This document shows, in pieces, positions 18,924-27,735 of a stretch of DNA of 64,000 nt. The stretch lies in contig JBGTCV010000087.1 of NCBI GenBank assembly GCA_041748655.1, positions 124,001 through 188,000 on the forward strand, in the 5' to 3' direction. Origin of the DNA: Leptofilum sp041748655. GTDB taxonomy: Bacteria > Chloroflexota > Anaerolineae > Promineifilales > Promineifilaceae. The notes beneath the pieces were generated by a model, which saw only the letters and a list, made by a program, of their open reading frames with translations, was not told the DNA's origin and did not search any database. A program made the position numbers and the translations under genes. Every line of letters starts with the position of its first letter. Position 1 is the first letter of the stretch.

Positions 18924-20885
18924 TTACTCTTCACTCCCCAATCGCTGCAATACGGCCGCATTGTCCACAATTTCGCCGCCGCTGGCAGGAAGACGGCCGT
19001 TTGCCTCCGTATAAAGGCCTACACGGAGTTCGTACTTACCTGGAAGCAGGTCCGCTGGCAAAATAATTTGGGACGGATCACGCACCAGATCGCCCGGCTG
19101 CCAGCGGTGAGTGGGGGCCAGCCCGTTCACCGGAGGGCGATCTATCTGGGCAACGAGGTTCCCGTTGACATCGATGATGTGAATGAAAAGCTTGTAGCTG
19201 TCGGAAACGGCCGTAACACTTTCCCAATACAATGTCAAATCCAACACGCCATCTTGCATATCCCAATCAAAGCCACGCAGCCGAATCACCTCGCCAAACG
19301 TAACCAGCAGCTCTTGCTGCGGCGTAATCTCGCGACGGTAGGGCCAATCCATCTCATACAACACCACTTCCGGGGCAAAAATAATGGAGTGGGTACTCGT
19401 CGTGAAACGCTGCACGGGCCGGGCAATGGCCGGGTCTGCCACCAGGAAAGGATGCCAGCCAGGAAAAACTGCCAGAAGGCGCACTTCCTGCGCTGCCAGA
19501 AAGTGGATCAGCGCCGAGGGAGGCTCTGGATCGCGAAGGATAGGCCACATTTCCGGCGAGACCAGGCCATGCAGGTCCACAATCGGCCGGGGTGAGAAAA
19601 AGGTAATTGCGCCGATGTCATCAATAGCCACCACTTCCTCTGCCGGTACGTTGGCCGCCAGCCACTGTCCCATCGCTACGTCAATCTCCTGAATTTCCCG
19701 TGCATTGTAGCCAAGCATCCCCGCCCAATAGGGGACACGCCACAACCCAGCCAGAAGGAACAGAATGCCCACACCCACCCAAAGCAGACGGGGCACACGG
19801 TGCAGGCGGCTGGCCAGCCAGCCAAGCCCGGCCGAAGCCGCAATCATCTGGAAGGGGATGAGCGGCATGGTATAACGGCCGTGATGCCAGAGCAAGGGCA
19901 CAATAATCGGTGTAACCAGGGCTAATCCAACCAGCCAGCCCACCGTTAAGCGGCTGCGCCGCCACAGCGACAACAAGCCAACAGGCAGCAGCAGCAGAGA
20001 AAGGAAGTTGTCTTGCCAATGGTAAAGGGCAATTTCGCGCAAAGTGCGCAAGCTGTAGAGGTCAGCTGCCCCAGCAGATGTGCCGGATTTTGCGTAAAAG
20101 GTGTTAGGGAGCAGCTTGCCCGTCTGGGAGAAGCCAAAGAGAGCGTAAGGCAGCTGAATAAAGCCATAAATGGCAATTGCACCGACCAGACTACGCCAAT
20201 TTGCGGCGGCTGACGACTGGCGGCTTACGGCATGTGGCATACGGGTCCAAGCAGCATCTGCCACTGCCAGAACAAAAAGGAAGTGCCCCTCTGGTCGGGT
20301 CTGGCTGGCGAGGGCAAAAAGAACGGCCGTTAATCCATCTAACCCCCGTCGCTGATAAGCCCACACAGCCCCCAGGCTCAACGCTGTAAAGAGTGTCACC
20401 TCCATTGCAGAAAGCCCCGCCCACAGCAATCGTGCCGTAACCGCTACGCCCAGCGCCGCCAGCAGCGAAGCGCCCCATTGCCCCGTTAACTCCAGCGTCA
20501 GTCGGTGAGTTAGCCAAACCGTAACCAACAGCAAAGCCCCGCTGAGAAATAACCCTGGCAGCAATAGTTGATCTGTAACCAAGCCAACAGCCGCGAGCAG
20601 CAGCGTCCATAAAGGGGCTGTGGAACCGGCCGTGGGCACACCAGGTACAAAGCTAAAACCATAACCTTGGCTGAGATTGCGAGCAAATTGAAAATGAATC
20701 CAGGCGTCGTCCAGCGGGACGCCCGGTACACCGCCGGTAATGGCCATCATCGTTTGCCAAAAAAAGATCAGCAGAATAAACGACAGGAGAAGGGGTAGAA
20801 AAATGACAGCCTGGTGTTGTAAAAGCGGTCGCCATTTTGTGGTCAAATGCCGGACCGAATCTGTGGATGGAGTGATCAATGTCAT
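18924..20885 (-). CDS. GT-C-like membrane glycosyltransferase with C-terminal module
   Basis: The 653-residue protein has a first TM at ~27-47, then the loop GVPLDDAWIHFQFARNLSQG (DD 59-60) and GSTAPLWTLLLA. This variant motif is seen in GT39-like proteins of bacteria and archaea. About ten TM segments follow, then a soluble part with DDIGAITFFSPRPIVDLHGL and a C-terminal beta module (LTLYWESV, LFIHIIDVNGNLVAQIDRPP, HRWQPGDLV, LPGKYELRVGLY). By analogy it is membrane-bound and acts on the outside. Its stop abuts the stop of the preceding convergent gene. The 320 bp upstream hold only repeats, so its promoter must lie inside or next to repeat DNA. Confidence 0.8.
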   Translation of the reverse strand: MTLITPSTDSVRHLTTKWRPLLQHQAVIFLPLLLSFILLIFFWQTMMAITGGVPGVPLDDAWIHFQFARNLSQGYGFSFVPGVPTAGSTAPLWTLLLAAVGLVTDQLLLPGLFLSGALLLVTVWLTHRLTLELTGQWGASLLAALGVAVTARLLWAGLSAMEVTLFTALSLGAVWAYQRRGLDGLTAVLFALASQTRPEGHFLFVLAVADAAWTRMPHAVSRQSSAAANWRSLVGAIAIYGFIQLPYALFGFSQTGKLLPNTFYAKSGTSAGAADLYSLRTLREIALYHWQDNFLSLLLLPVGLLSLWRRSRLTVGWLVGLALVTPIIVPLLWHHGRYTMPLIPFQMIAASAGLGWLASRLHRVPRLLWVGVGILFLLAGLWRVPYWAGMLGYNAREIQEIDVAMGQWLAANVPAEEVVAIDDIGAITFFSPRPIVDLHGLVSPEMWPILRDPEPPSALIHFLAAQEVRLLAVFPGWHPFLVADPAIARPVQRFTTSTHSIIFAPEVVLYEMDWPYRREITPQQELLVTFGEVIRLRGFDWDMQDGVLDLTLYWESVTAVSDSYKLFIHIIDVNGNLVAQIDRPPVNGLAPTHRWQPGDLVRDPSQIILPADLLPGKYELRVGLYTEANGRLPASGGEIVDNAAVLQRLGSEE

Positions 20886-20922
20886 ACGCCTGATTCTAAC
20901 GTCAAATCATAGTGAGGCAATC

Positions 20923-20977
20923 CAGCAATTCTCAATATGCTTATTCACGCAAATGCCAAGCCCAGATTGAGAATTGC
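20923..20977. repeat. Partial copy of the 60-kb MITE ends
   Basis: CAGCAATTCTCAATATG (20923-20939) faces CCCAGATTGAGAATTGC (20961-20977) as an imperfect inverted pair. Positions 20955-20977 match the reverse complement of 59973-59995 in 22 of 23 bases, so this is a relative of the element at 59969-60226. Only 55 bp remain and no flanking duplication is seen, so it is probably an internal-deletion remnant. Confidence 0.65.
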
Positions 20978-20979
20978 CG

Positions 20980-21210
20980 CTTATCAGTCAGATTCTTGTA
21001 CAAAGAGCAAGAATTTTTGGCATGGTTCAAAAAGTAGAAGTTGTCCTTTACAAATTACTCCGAAGATTGTCATGCTGAGCGGAGTCTTCGGAGCGAAGCA
21101 TCCCGCTTACACAGAGGAATGGGATGCTTCGGAGGACCTCAGCATGACACATTTCCCCTTGCTTCTTTGCGCCTTTGCGTCAAAAGATTTTCTGGCTTGT
21201 CCAGGTTAGG
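20980..21210. repeat. Dispersed repeat, copy A, with internal hairpin
   Basis: The left end (20980-21018) and right end (21159-21210, 52 bp, one mismatch) are the same as the ends of the repeat at 39869-40007; the middle differs. The middle here (21068-21148) is an imperfect palindrome whose arms begin GTCATGCTGAGC and end CTCAGCATGAC. The right end contains the stop codon of the convergent-reading gene at 21206. No gene is present between 20886 and 21205. Confidence 0.8.
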
Positions 21211-23320
21211 GTAGAGAGAGCGTCGTAAGAACGGCCGTTTCCCCCAAACCCGCTAACGTCGGCCAATGATAGAATCCAGTCTGAAGTGTATAGCTGCCGG
21301 GTGGCAAATCCGGTGGCAGCGGCACGCGATAGCTGTCCTGGATAATTTCGCCAACGCGCCAGTCGGAGGTAGGGTAACCCGCCGGGGGACGATCCAGTTG
21401 GGCAACCAGCTCACCGGTTTCGTTCAGCAGATGGACGTAGGCGGTATAATCTAGAGCCATAGGGGATTGCCCCTGCCAGGCCAGGGTGACAGCGAGGGCA
21501 TTGGCGCTTTGGTCAAGGCTCCAGCCGCGTAAAATGATGGTATCGGCGAAGGAAACGGCCGCTTCCTTTGCGACCAACAGCCGAGGCACATCTGCAGCGA
21601 CATGAAAGGCGATGAAGTTGGGGCGCGTCTCGGCCACAATGCCATCGGGGAAGAAGGCTTGCAGTTCTGCCAATGCCAGGGTAGATGCGGGATGGAGGAG
21701 GTAAACGGCCGTTTGTCCCTCTTCCCCCGCCGGAATTAAGCCTTGCCCACCACTGTAGCTGCGCAGTCGCGCAGGGTCGGCCAGGGCAAAGTAGATGGTG
21801 GCCATCTCTTCCTGAGTTGGGGTGAAGTAAAGAGCTGTAGTGGGCGGCCGGGCGGCGGCATATTGCCCCAGCTGCCAATCCGGCAGGTAAAAATCGGCCG
21901 CCAGTTGAGGATGGTTGGCGTAGCGGAAGAAGTAGTCGCGGCCGGTGAAGAATAGGGAAACGGCAAGGAGGGCATAAATAATAAATTGCACCTGGTGACT
22001 GGTAACTGGTGAAAGGGAAAAGAAAGCGGGTAATCTTTTCCCCTGGATGAGCTTGCCCAAGCTTGCCAGGCCAAGCGCCATAAAAATTGCGACAACTGGC
22101 GCGGCCCCAGACATGCGACCAAAATGAGGGGCATCACCGCTCATGATGGTGGGCAGCAACATAACGATGAGCCAAAGAAAAAGGAATTGGGCGCGAGGAT
22201 TGCGCCAGCCGCGTCCATTTACCCCGACACTCAGCACAAACAATACTGCCTGGATGGGGTCCAGATACGGCCGTCCTGGTAAATTATGGCGGAGGTGAGT
22301 TTCCCCTTGCCAGAACAGCCCGCGTATAACTCGCCCGATATTGTTGAGCCAGGTAAGAAACGGCCGTCCCTCCACCGTGCCCAATCCCTTATTTGCCACG
22401 TAGGAGATGCGAAACACAAAAAAATAGGGGTAGCGGGCAAAAAACAGCAGCAGCGGCAGTGCCGTCACCAGCGATACGGCGGCCATCAAAACCAGGTGAC
22501 GCCAATGCTGCCGCAGCGCCACCCGATCTTGGGCAAACCAGAGCGGTACAAACGCGACAAACAGCAGCGGCAGCAGTCGTCCGGCAGCATAAATATACAC
22601 GCCCAAACCTAGAAAAAAGCCAGCAATCAAAAATGACCAGGTGATATGCCGACGTGATGCCTCGCGCGATGGCTTGATGGCAGCAGGTGCTTCTGTATCC
22701 TTACGCTCTTGAATTGCAGTTCTATTCACACCGCGCCAAAAAAAATAGACTGCTAATGTTTCTGCTGGCACAAACAGGGTCATGCGCAGACCAAAATGGC
22801 TGAAATGGACGGCCGAATAGAGAATCGTCATGAAAAAGGCGGCGTAAAGGGGGATGAGCCCTAGCCACTTAAAGCCTGGAGATCGATTACGAAAATCTAA
22901 TCGCCAATCCCCAATCTCAAAAATTGCTTTGGCGGCTAAATAAGTGGTAAAGACAGAAAGCACACCAGCCAACGCGGGAACCAGGCGAATGGCAAATGGG
23001 GTTGGGCCAAACAGCCAGATAGACAAAGCCATCAGGTAAATGTGCAAAGGTTCACGGCCATAATTGCCTGTAAAGAAAATGGGGAAGCGAGTAGGCACAG
23101 GGGGATTGCCGTCATAGGCTTCCTGAGCATACAGTTCCCAGCCTTCGTAAAATTGGGGAAACGTTTTGCCCTGCACCAGCGAGAGGGCATCCAGGCCGTT
23201 GTACGCCTCATCGTGGTATAGGCCGGGCGGAAAACTATCTAGCTGCCAAATTCGCAAAAAGGCAGCCAATAACAGAACAGCAATAAGGGCAAAGAGATGG
23301 ATCGGGGAGCTTTTTATCAT
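21206..23320 (-). CDS. GT39/ArnT-like membrane glycosyltransferase with C-terminal module
   Basis: The 704-residue protein has the first-loop motif LYHDEAYNGLDAL (HDE 36-38), an extended loop, then FTGNYGREPLHIYL, as in the 6803 product. About ten TM segments and a C-terminal beta module follow (VTLAWQGQ, AYVHLLNETGELVAQLDRPP, YPTSDWRVGE, LPPGSYTLQTGFY). Two in-frame repeat-like insertions occur in membrane loops: IGDWRLDFRNRS (~22870-22920) and SLSPVTSHQVQ (~21990-22020). The start overlaps the previous gene's stop by 4 bp (ATGA), so it is the second gene of a two-gene operon with 23317-25719. Its last codons and stop run into dispersed repeat A. Confidence 0.83.
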   Translation of the reverse strand: MIKSSPIHLFALIAVLLLAAFLRIWQLDSFPPGLYHDEAYNGLDALSLVQGKTFPQFYEGWELYAQEAYDGNPPVPTRFPIFFTGNYGREPLHIYLMALSIWLFGPTPFAIRLVPALAGVLSVFTTYLAAKAIFEIGDWRLDFRNRSPGFKWLGLIPLYAAFFMTILYSAVHFSHFGLRMTLFVPAETLAVYFFWRGVNRTAIQERKDTEAPAAIKPSREASRRHITWSFLIAGFFLGLGVYIYAAGRLLPLLFVAFVPLWFAQDRVALRQHWRHLVLMAAVSLVTALPLLLFFARYPYFFVFRISYVANKGLGTVEGRPFLTWLNNIGRVIRGLFWQGETHLRHNLPGRPYLDPIQAVLFVLSVGVNGRGWRNPRAQFLFLWLIVMLLPTIMSGDAPHFGRMSGAAPVVAIFMALGLASLGKLIQGKRLPAFFSLSPVTSHQVQFIIYALLAVSLFFTGRDYFFRYANHPQLAADFYLPDWQLGQYAAARPPTTALYFTPTQEEMATIYFALADPARLRSYSGGQGLIPAGEEGQTAVYLLHPASTLALAELQAFFPDGIVAETRPNFIAFHVAADVPRLLVAKEAAVSFADTIILRGWSLDQSANALAVTLAWQGQSPMALDYTAYVHLLNETGELVAQLDRPPAGYPTSDWRVGEIIQDSYRVPLPPDLPPGSYTLQTGFYHWPTLAGLGETAVLTTLSLP

Positions 23321-25719
23321 TCCTCAACCACCAGCTCATCTAATAAAACCCAATCGCCACTTTCTGTTTGCCACCGTTTACCGGTATCGGGATGGTATAT
23401 ACCAGCACGAACTTGATAGCTTCCTGGTGGGAGATTATTAGGAATTTCAAATTGTTGAATTTGAATCAGCATATCGCCCTGACGAAAGCCTTCCCAGAGG
23501 GTACTTAATCCATCCCACTGCGCTTGAATATTGCCCTCGCTGTCAGTTAAGTGGATGAATAGTTTTATAGGCACTGGAGGGGATTGGTTTTGCCATCTTG
23601 TAATGACCATCAGCAAAGGCTGATTCAAACTTCCATCGGGAATCGAGAAATCTACTAAATCAATTTGATGATCATCTTGTAAAAAGGTTTGGAGATTTTC
23701 TTGCTCAACATATTCAAAATCAACTCGATAGAGAAGGTATTCTTCAGTCTCAGAAACGTTTTCCTCATTAACAATCCACTCACTAAAGAAGAAGTGCACT
23801 ACTTCATCGCGACTAACTACCAACCAGTAGGGACTTTTTTCTGGCCATAAAAAAGCTCCTGTGAGATCAACCCAGTGCGGGGTGATATCGTTGGTTTCTA
23901 AGCGGGCAAAATCATCCGGTGCGATTTCATCCAACTGCACACCGCTTAGAACTAAATCTACCGGTTCACCATAGGCGGGAACATCGTATATGAAAATACT
24001 GTAACCGATTTTGGCCAGCGGCTCCTTGTCACGGAACCAGTCAAACTGGTCGTGGTCGGCAAACTGAACGCCTTGCAGATTGGTGGCGCTGATGGCGTAA
24101 ATACCGGGTGCGGGGTCGTGTGGGTAAAACGGCCGTGCGCTTGGGTTCATCAGGCGCGGAGGCCAGCTATCTAGACCCGTATATTGAATGCCGTAGTATT
24201 CAGGCCGCCCCTCGCCAAAATAGCTCAGCCAGATCTGATCCACCCCGTTTTCATCCAGCCACGTTTTAAGATTGCCTAAATCCTGTCCCCAATCCAGGTT
24301 GCTATCCACCAGGTAGCGCCAGCCACCGTCTGGCCCGCCCGCCAACTCGTTGAAGAAGGCCAGATAGTGGGGTGAAAGCCACAAGGTAGAAGCAACCAAC
24401 CAACCCGATAAGCCCAATAGTCCAAACCGAAACCAATTTGGCAAAGCCGGGCTTTTTTTCCACAGGTTAGCCAGGGAAACGGCCGTAAACACAATTAAAA
24501 ATGGCAGCGTTGGCAAGATATGCCGGTACCCCAAATTGATTTCGGTGGTCAGGGCAAAGGCAAAATAGCCCAAAGCCGGAATGAGCAGCGCTGCCAGCGA
24601 AAGCCAGCGACCAGCTAACTGGCACTTCAGTGCCAGCCAGAGCAGGCTAAACCCACCCCCCAGCAGCAGCAATAGGGTTGGCAGCGGTGTCTTAAGCCAA
24701 AAAGCGACCGGAAAATAATACCACCAGCCACGATCTGAATAATTGCCCATCAGAAAAGCAGGGGTAGATTTTTGCATTCGGCCACCGATATCTAAAAGCT
24801 GCTCCAGGTGATGAGAAAGCGGCAGCGTGAGACCACCAAGCTGCGGCAGTGTCGGCAAATCCTGTGGCAGGGTGCCAATCTGAAAACCATAGACGGCCCA
24901 TAATGTCAGCGGTGCGATGAAGAGATAGGCCACCACAAGCATAAACAGATGAATGATTGGCGATTGACGGATACCGATTAAAGAGGGGCGCAATCCTAAA
25001 CCCCAAATCTGAACGCCGAAATTGATAAGGATGATAAGGGCGAAGAGGGGAACAAACAGCCCGGCGGTAAATTTACTGTTTTGCAGCAAGCCAAAGGTTA
25101 TACCAGCCAAGAGAGCATGGTGCCAAGACGGCCGTTGCCAAAACCACCACAACGCATACCCTGCCAAAAATGCAAAAAAGGTCAGCCCCAAATCGGTTGT
25201 AACCAGGCGCGTGTGGGCCAGAATGTTGGGGTCAAAGGTTACCAGGTAAAGGGCCAGCAACGCGGCCCAATGCTGCCGGGTTACCTGCCAGGTCCAGCGC
25301 CCGACCAACGCCGCCAACAGCAGCCCCAACCAGATGGTCGGCAGGCGAGCCAGGAGCATGGTGCGAGCCACATCGTTGCCAATCTCCCAGAGGAACAACT
25401 CCGCCGGGCGGTGGAAGCCAGTCAGCGTCCAGGAGGGATGAGCGGTGGGCAAACGCACCGTCTCGTCGTGGACGAGCAGGGCCGCGTTCAGGGCATTAAG
25501 CCCCAGGGGATGGCCAACGCGCATCTGCTGATTTTCGCCTCGCATATAACCCAGGCCGCGCACCAGGAAGCCCTGCTCATCGAAGGTGGGGCCGAGACTG
25601 TCCAGCCTGGTAACGGCCAAAGCAAACATCAGCAGCAGCGGCAATGCCCGCAGCCAAATCTGTTTACATTTAAATATATTTTCAAAAGGGGCCTGTAAGT
25701 GAAAGCGAAGGTAAGGCAC
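23317..25719 (-). CDS. PMT-type GT-C glycosyltransferase with C-terminal module
   Basis: The 800-residue protein has the first-loop motif LGPTFDEQGFLVRGL (DE 47-48), TM segments to ~residue 430, then VDSNLDWGQDLGNL and PEYYGIQYTG, which place it with the products at 4337 and 31781. The C-terminal module is somewhat diverged (LMVITRWQ, LFIHLTDSEGNIQAQWDG, LPPGSYQVRAGIYHPDTGKRW). Codon use in the C-terminal 250 residues (23317-24000) is more AT-rich than the rest and than neighbours, which may mean that the tail was exchanged. It is first in an operon with 21206-23320 (4-bp overlap). A repeat-like stretch IGIRQSPIIHLF lies near 24950-24980. Confidence 0.82.
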   Translation of the reverse strand: MPYLRFHLQAPFENIFKCKQIWLRALPLLLMFALAVTRLDSLGPTFDEQGFLVRGLGYMRGENQQMRVGHPLGLNALNAALLVHDETVRLPTAHPSWTLTGFHRPAELFLWEIGNDVARTMLLARLPTIWLGLLLAALVGRWTWQVTRQHWAALLALYLVTFDPNILAHTRLVTTDLGLTFFAFLAGYALWWFWQRPSWHHALLAGITFGLLQNSKFTAGLFVPLFALIILINFGVQIWGLGLRPSLIGIRQSPIIHLFMLVVAYLFIAPLTLWAVYGFQIGTLPQDLPTLPQLGGLTLPLSHHLEQLLDIGGRMQKSTPAFLMGNYSDRGWWYYFPVAFWLKTPLPTLLLLLGGGFSLLWLALKCQLAGRWLSLAALLIPALGYFAFALTTEINLGYRHILPTLPFLIVFTAVSLANLWKKSPALPNWFRFGLLGLSGWLVASTLWLSPHYLAFFNELAGGPDGGWRYLVDSNLDWGQDLGNLKTWLDENGVDQIWLSYFGEGRPEYYGIQYTGLDSWPPRLMNPSARPFYPHDPAPGIYAISATNLQGVQFADHDQFDWFRDKEPLAKIGYSIFIYDVPAYGEPVDLVLSGVQLDEIAPDDFARLETNDITPHWVDLTGAFLWPEKSPYWLVVSRDEVVHFFFSEWIVNEENVSETEEYLLYRVDFEYVEQENLQTFLQDDHQIDLVDFSIPDGSLNQPLLMVITRWQNQSPPVPIKLFIHLTDSEGNIQAQWDGLSTLWEGFRQGDMLIQIQQFEIPNNLPPGSYQVRAGIYHPDTGKRWQTESGDWVLLDELVVEE

Positions 25720-25768
25720 CAGAAAATCGGTCCTCTTTATTAGACGATATCGGAAATAAGCATTGATC

Positions 25769-25814
25769 CGCAGATTAACGCAGATTTTTTGCCTTTTATC
25801 TGCGTTAATCTGCG
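25769..25814. repeat. Inverted repeat of the CGCAGATTAACGCAGAT family
   Basis: CGCAGATTAACGCAGAT (25769-25785) is followed after 12 bases by its perfect reverse complement (25798-25814). A further GAAATCTGCGGAT makes the outer arms longer. A related piece (AAATCTGCGTAATCTGTGG) lies at about 38022-38040. It is a simple dispersed repeat with hairpin potential upstream of the gene starting at 25719. Confidence 0.75.
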
Positions 25815-25861
25815 AAATCTGCGGATTGTTTTTGACATAACGTTAATTCCAATAATGTCTA

Positions 25862-25903
25862 TTAACTGTCAGGCACGAGGTGCTAATCGTACCTGACAGT
25901 TAA
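25862..25903. terminator. Strong hairpin downstream of 25918-27519 gene
   Basis: TTAACTGTCAGG (25862-25873) pairs perfectly with CCTGACAGTTAA (25892-25903). It lies 15 bp past the stop of the minus-strand secreted-protein gene. There is no clear U-run, so it could be a terminator, an mRNA-stabilising 3' stem or a dispersed palindrome. Confidence 0.5.
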
Positions 25904-25917
25904 CCATGCAGGCTACA

Positions 25918-27519
25918 CTAATTATCTAGGGGCGTAATCTTGAAGTATTCATAACGCCAGGTTGAGTTGCTATACTCATCCGTAGAGGCAAAGACGCCAA
26001 AGTAAGGCTCATTGATCCACCGGGTATCGTTGTAGGTATAGCGCAGTTGGCCATTCATGAAAAACTTGATGTCCGAAGCCCGGACCTCAATGCGGTAATC
26101 GTTCCAGCCGGAAGCGTTTACATTCCCTGAAAATGGTATCGCTGCAGGAACGTGACCCAACCGCTTCAACGGGCTGCCACCACATTGTGGGCAATAGACA
26201 AGGGAATCAATACGTTCCCATAAAAGGGTCAAATCATTATTAGACGACCAGATAAGATTGGTGTTGTAGAAATGATTAAAACAGTTCTGATGGGCGTAAA
26301 CACCTTGTAGCGTACTCCAATCAGGGCAGGGTGCTCCTCCCCAATCTGCACCAAAAACCACACCATGCGACACCAGATTCCCCAAATTAGCCGGCATAGA
26401 ACGGAATTCTATGACGTAGGGGGGAGTCGGGGCAGGTTTTAAGGGACTGGCAATGGCCCAATCCCAGGAATCTTCTACACGAATAATCAACCAGTCGTTA
26501 TTTTCGTACCACGCGTCTGTTTTTTCAATATAAGTGAGACGCCGCAGGCCATCTTTTAATGTAGGTCCAGACCAACCCGTTTGATTATTGGTGAATGAAT
26601 CGGAGTATGCGCCAATTACTTTTACAGTTGCCGACCAGGGGCTGCTCTGAGCGCCGCTTAAAGTGCGAAGGCGGAAATAGTAAACGTTATTGGCAGAGGG
26701 TTGGATGGTATTTATAAGTTGGCTGGTTGCACTTGCCGCCAGGTTAAACGTGGTAACGCCTGTGCCAAAGGTGGCATCCTGAGATTGCTGAAGCTCATAG
26801 CCCGTTACAGCTGCGGCATCGCTGGTCGTCCAATTCATTTGCCAATCATTGGCGCTGTTAGGACGGGTAGCTGAAAGGGTTGGGGGCAACACTGGCTTAA
26901 ACACCAGCGGGAGATAGAGGACATTGGACCCGACTGTGGTTGTTAAATGGGTAGAAACGGTGACTGATGGGTCGGCTTGGGATGTTGCGGTAATGACGGC
27001 CGTATCAAACTCGCCATCAACGGCCGTAAGGGGAATAGTAACCGACACACTGACAGGTGAGGAATCACCACTGTTGATAGTTAAGGTTATGGGAGAAACT
27101 ATTAAGTCCCAGGTAGAAACGGCCGTTATCACATACTCATCATTCAGCGTACCTATATTTGACAAGGTAAGCGCATAAGCAACGATTTCCCCTGAATCAC
27201 CAACGGCATTTGTACCACCAGACCAGGCAGCCTCATTGGCAACGTCCCCTTGTGGATTCAAAACCGCCTCTTCTGTGGGCAGCACAGCTGGTATATTATT
27301 CCCCTGGATAATATGCGCATCAATATAGAGTTGAATTTGTTCATTCGTGGTTAACGTAGGGGTAATGACTGGGCTCTGGGCATAAACAACAGACGCACGT
27401 TCTACCATTGATAAGGCCAGGGTTTGAACCATGACAACCAAACCAATAATAGCGATAATAAACGTCAAAAACAGTTTCAATTGACCCTTGCTTCGGACAA
27501 GCTCTTTTTTAGGTAACAC
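25918..27519 (-). CDS. Large secreted protein with Ig/NEW3-like, Fn3-like and LamG-like regions
   Basis: The GTG start at 27519 is supported by GGAGGA 8 bases upstream. The 533-residue product has a signal/TM segment (~15-37). A beta domain with repeats such as YALTLSNIGTLNDEYVITAVS (residues ~110-200) is of the kind annotated as NPCBM/NEW3 or CARDB. The linker LYLPLVFKP (~208) is shared with the propeller protein. A fibronectin-III-like domain follows (~220-300), then a C-terminal concanavalin-like region (from ~310) containing a CPDWSTLQGVYAHQNC and a CPQCGG pair and ending GWNDYRIEVRASDIKFFMNGQLRY. Probably it binds glycans at the surface. No catalytic residues are recognised. The gene stands alone; it has few ACGGCCGT copies, all in the 5' half. 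Confidence 0.75.
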   Translation of the reverse strand: MLPKKELVRSKGQLKLFLTFIIAIIGLVVMVQTLALSMVERASVVYAQSPVITPTLTTNEQIQLYIDAHIIQGNNIPAVLPTEEAVLNPQGDVANEAAWSGGTNAVGDSGEIVAYALTLSNIGTLNDEYVITAVSTWDLIVSPITLTINSGDSSPVSVSVTIPLTAVDGEFDTAVITATSQADPSVTVSTHLTTTVGSNVLYLPLVFKPVLPPTLSATRPNSANDWQMNWTTSDAAAVTGYELQQSQDATFGTGVTTFNLAASATSQLINTIQPSANNVYYFRLRTLSGAQSSPWSATVKVIGAYSDSFTNNQTGWSGPTLKDGLRRLTYIEKTDAWYENNDWLIIRVEDSWDWAIASPLKPAPTPPYVIEFRSMPANLGNLVSHGVVFGADWGGAPCPDWSTLQGVYAHQNCFNHFYNTNLIWSSNNDLTLLWERIDSLVYCPQCGGSPLKRLGHVPAAIPFSGNVNASGWNDYRIEVRASDIKFFMNGQLRYTYNDTRWINEPYFGVFASTDEYSNSTWRYEYFKITPLDN

Positions 27520-27735
27520 AATTTTTTCCTCCGAGGATAATTATATTAATCGTCCAGAAATACGTTCCTGCTTTAGCCAGAGCGATCCCGGCTGAAGCCT
27601 CTACTCCGAAAAAAGGGAAGTGATTTTTAGACGCGGACTTAGTGCTTTATTAAGTTAGTTTCTTCATTTTCCCGGAAACTACTCTAACGAGAGTGACCAG
27701 TTCATAAGTTATAAAAGTCAAATATACCCATCCCT

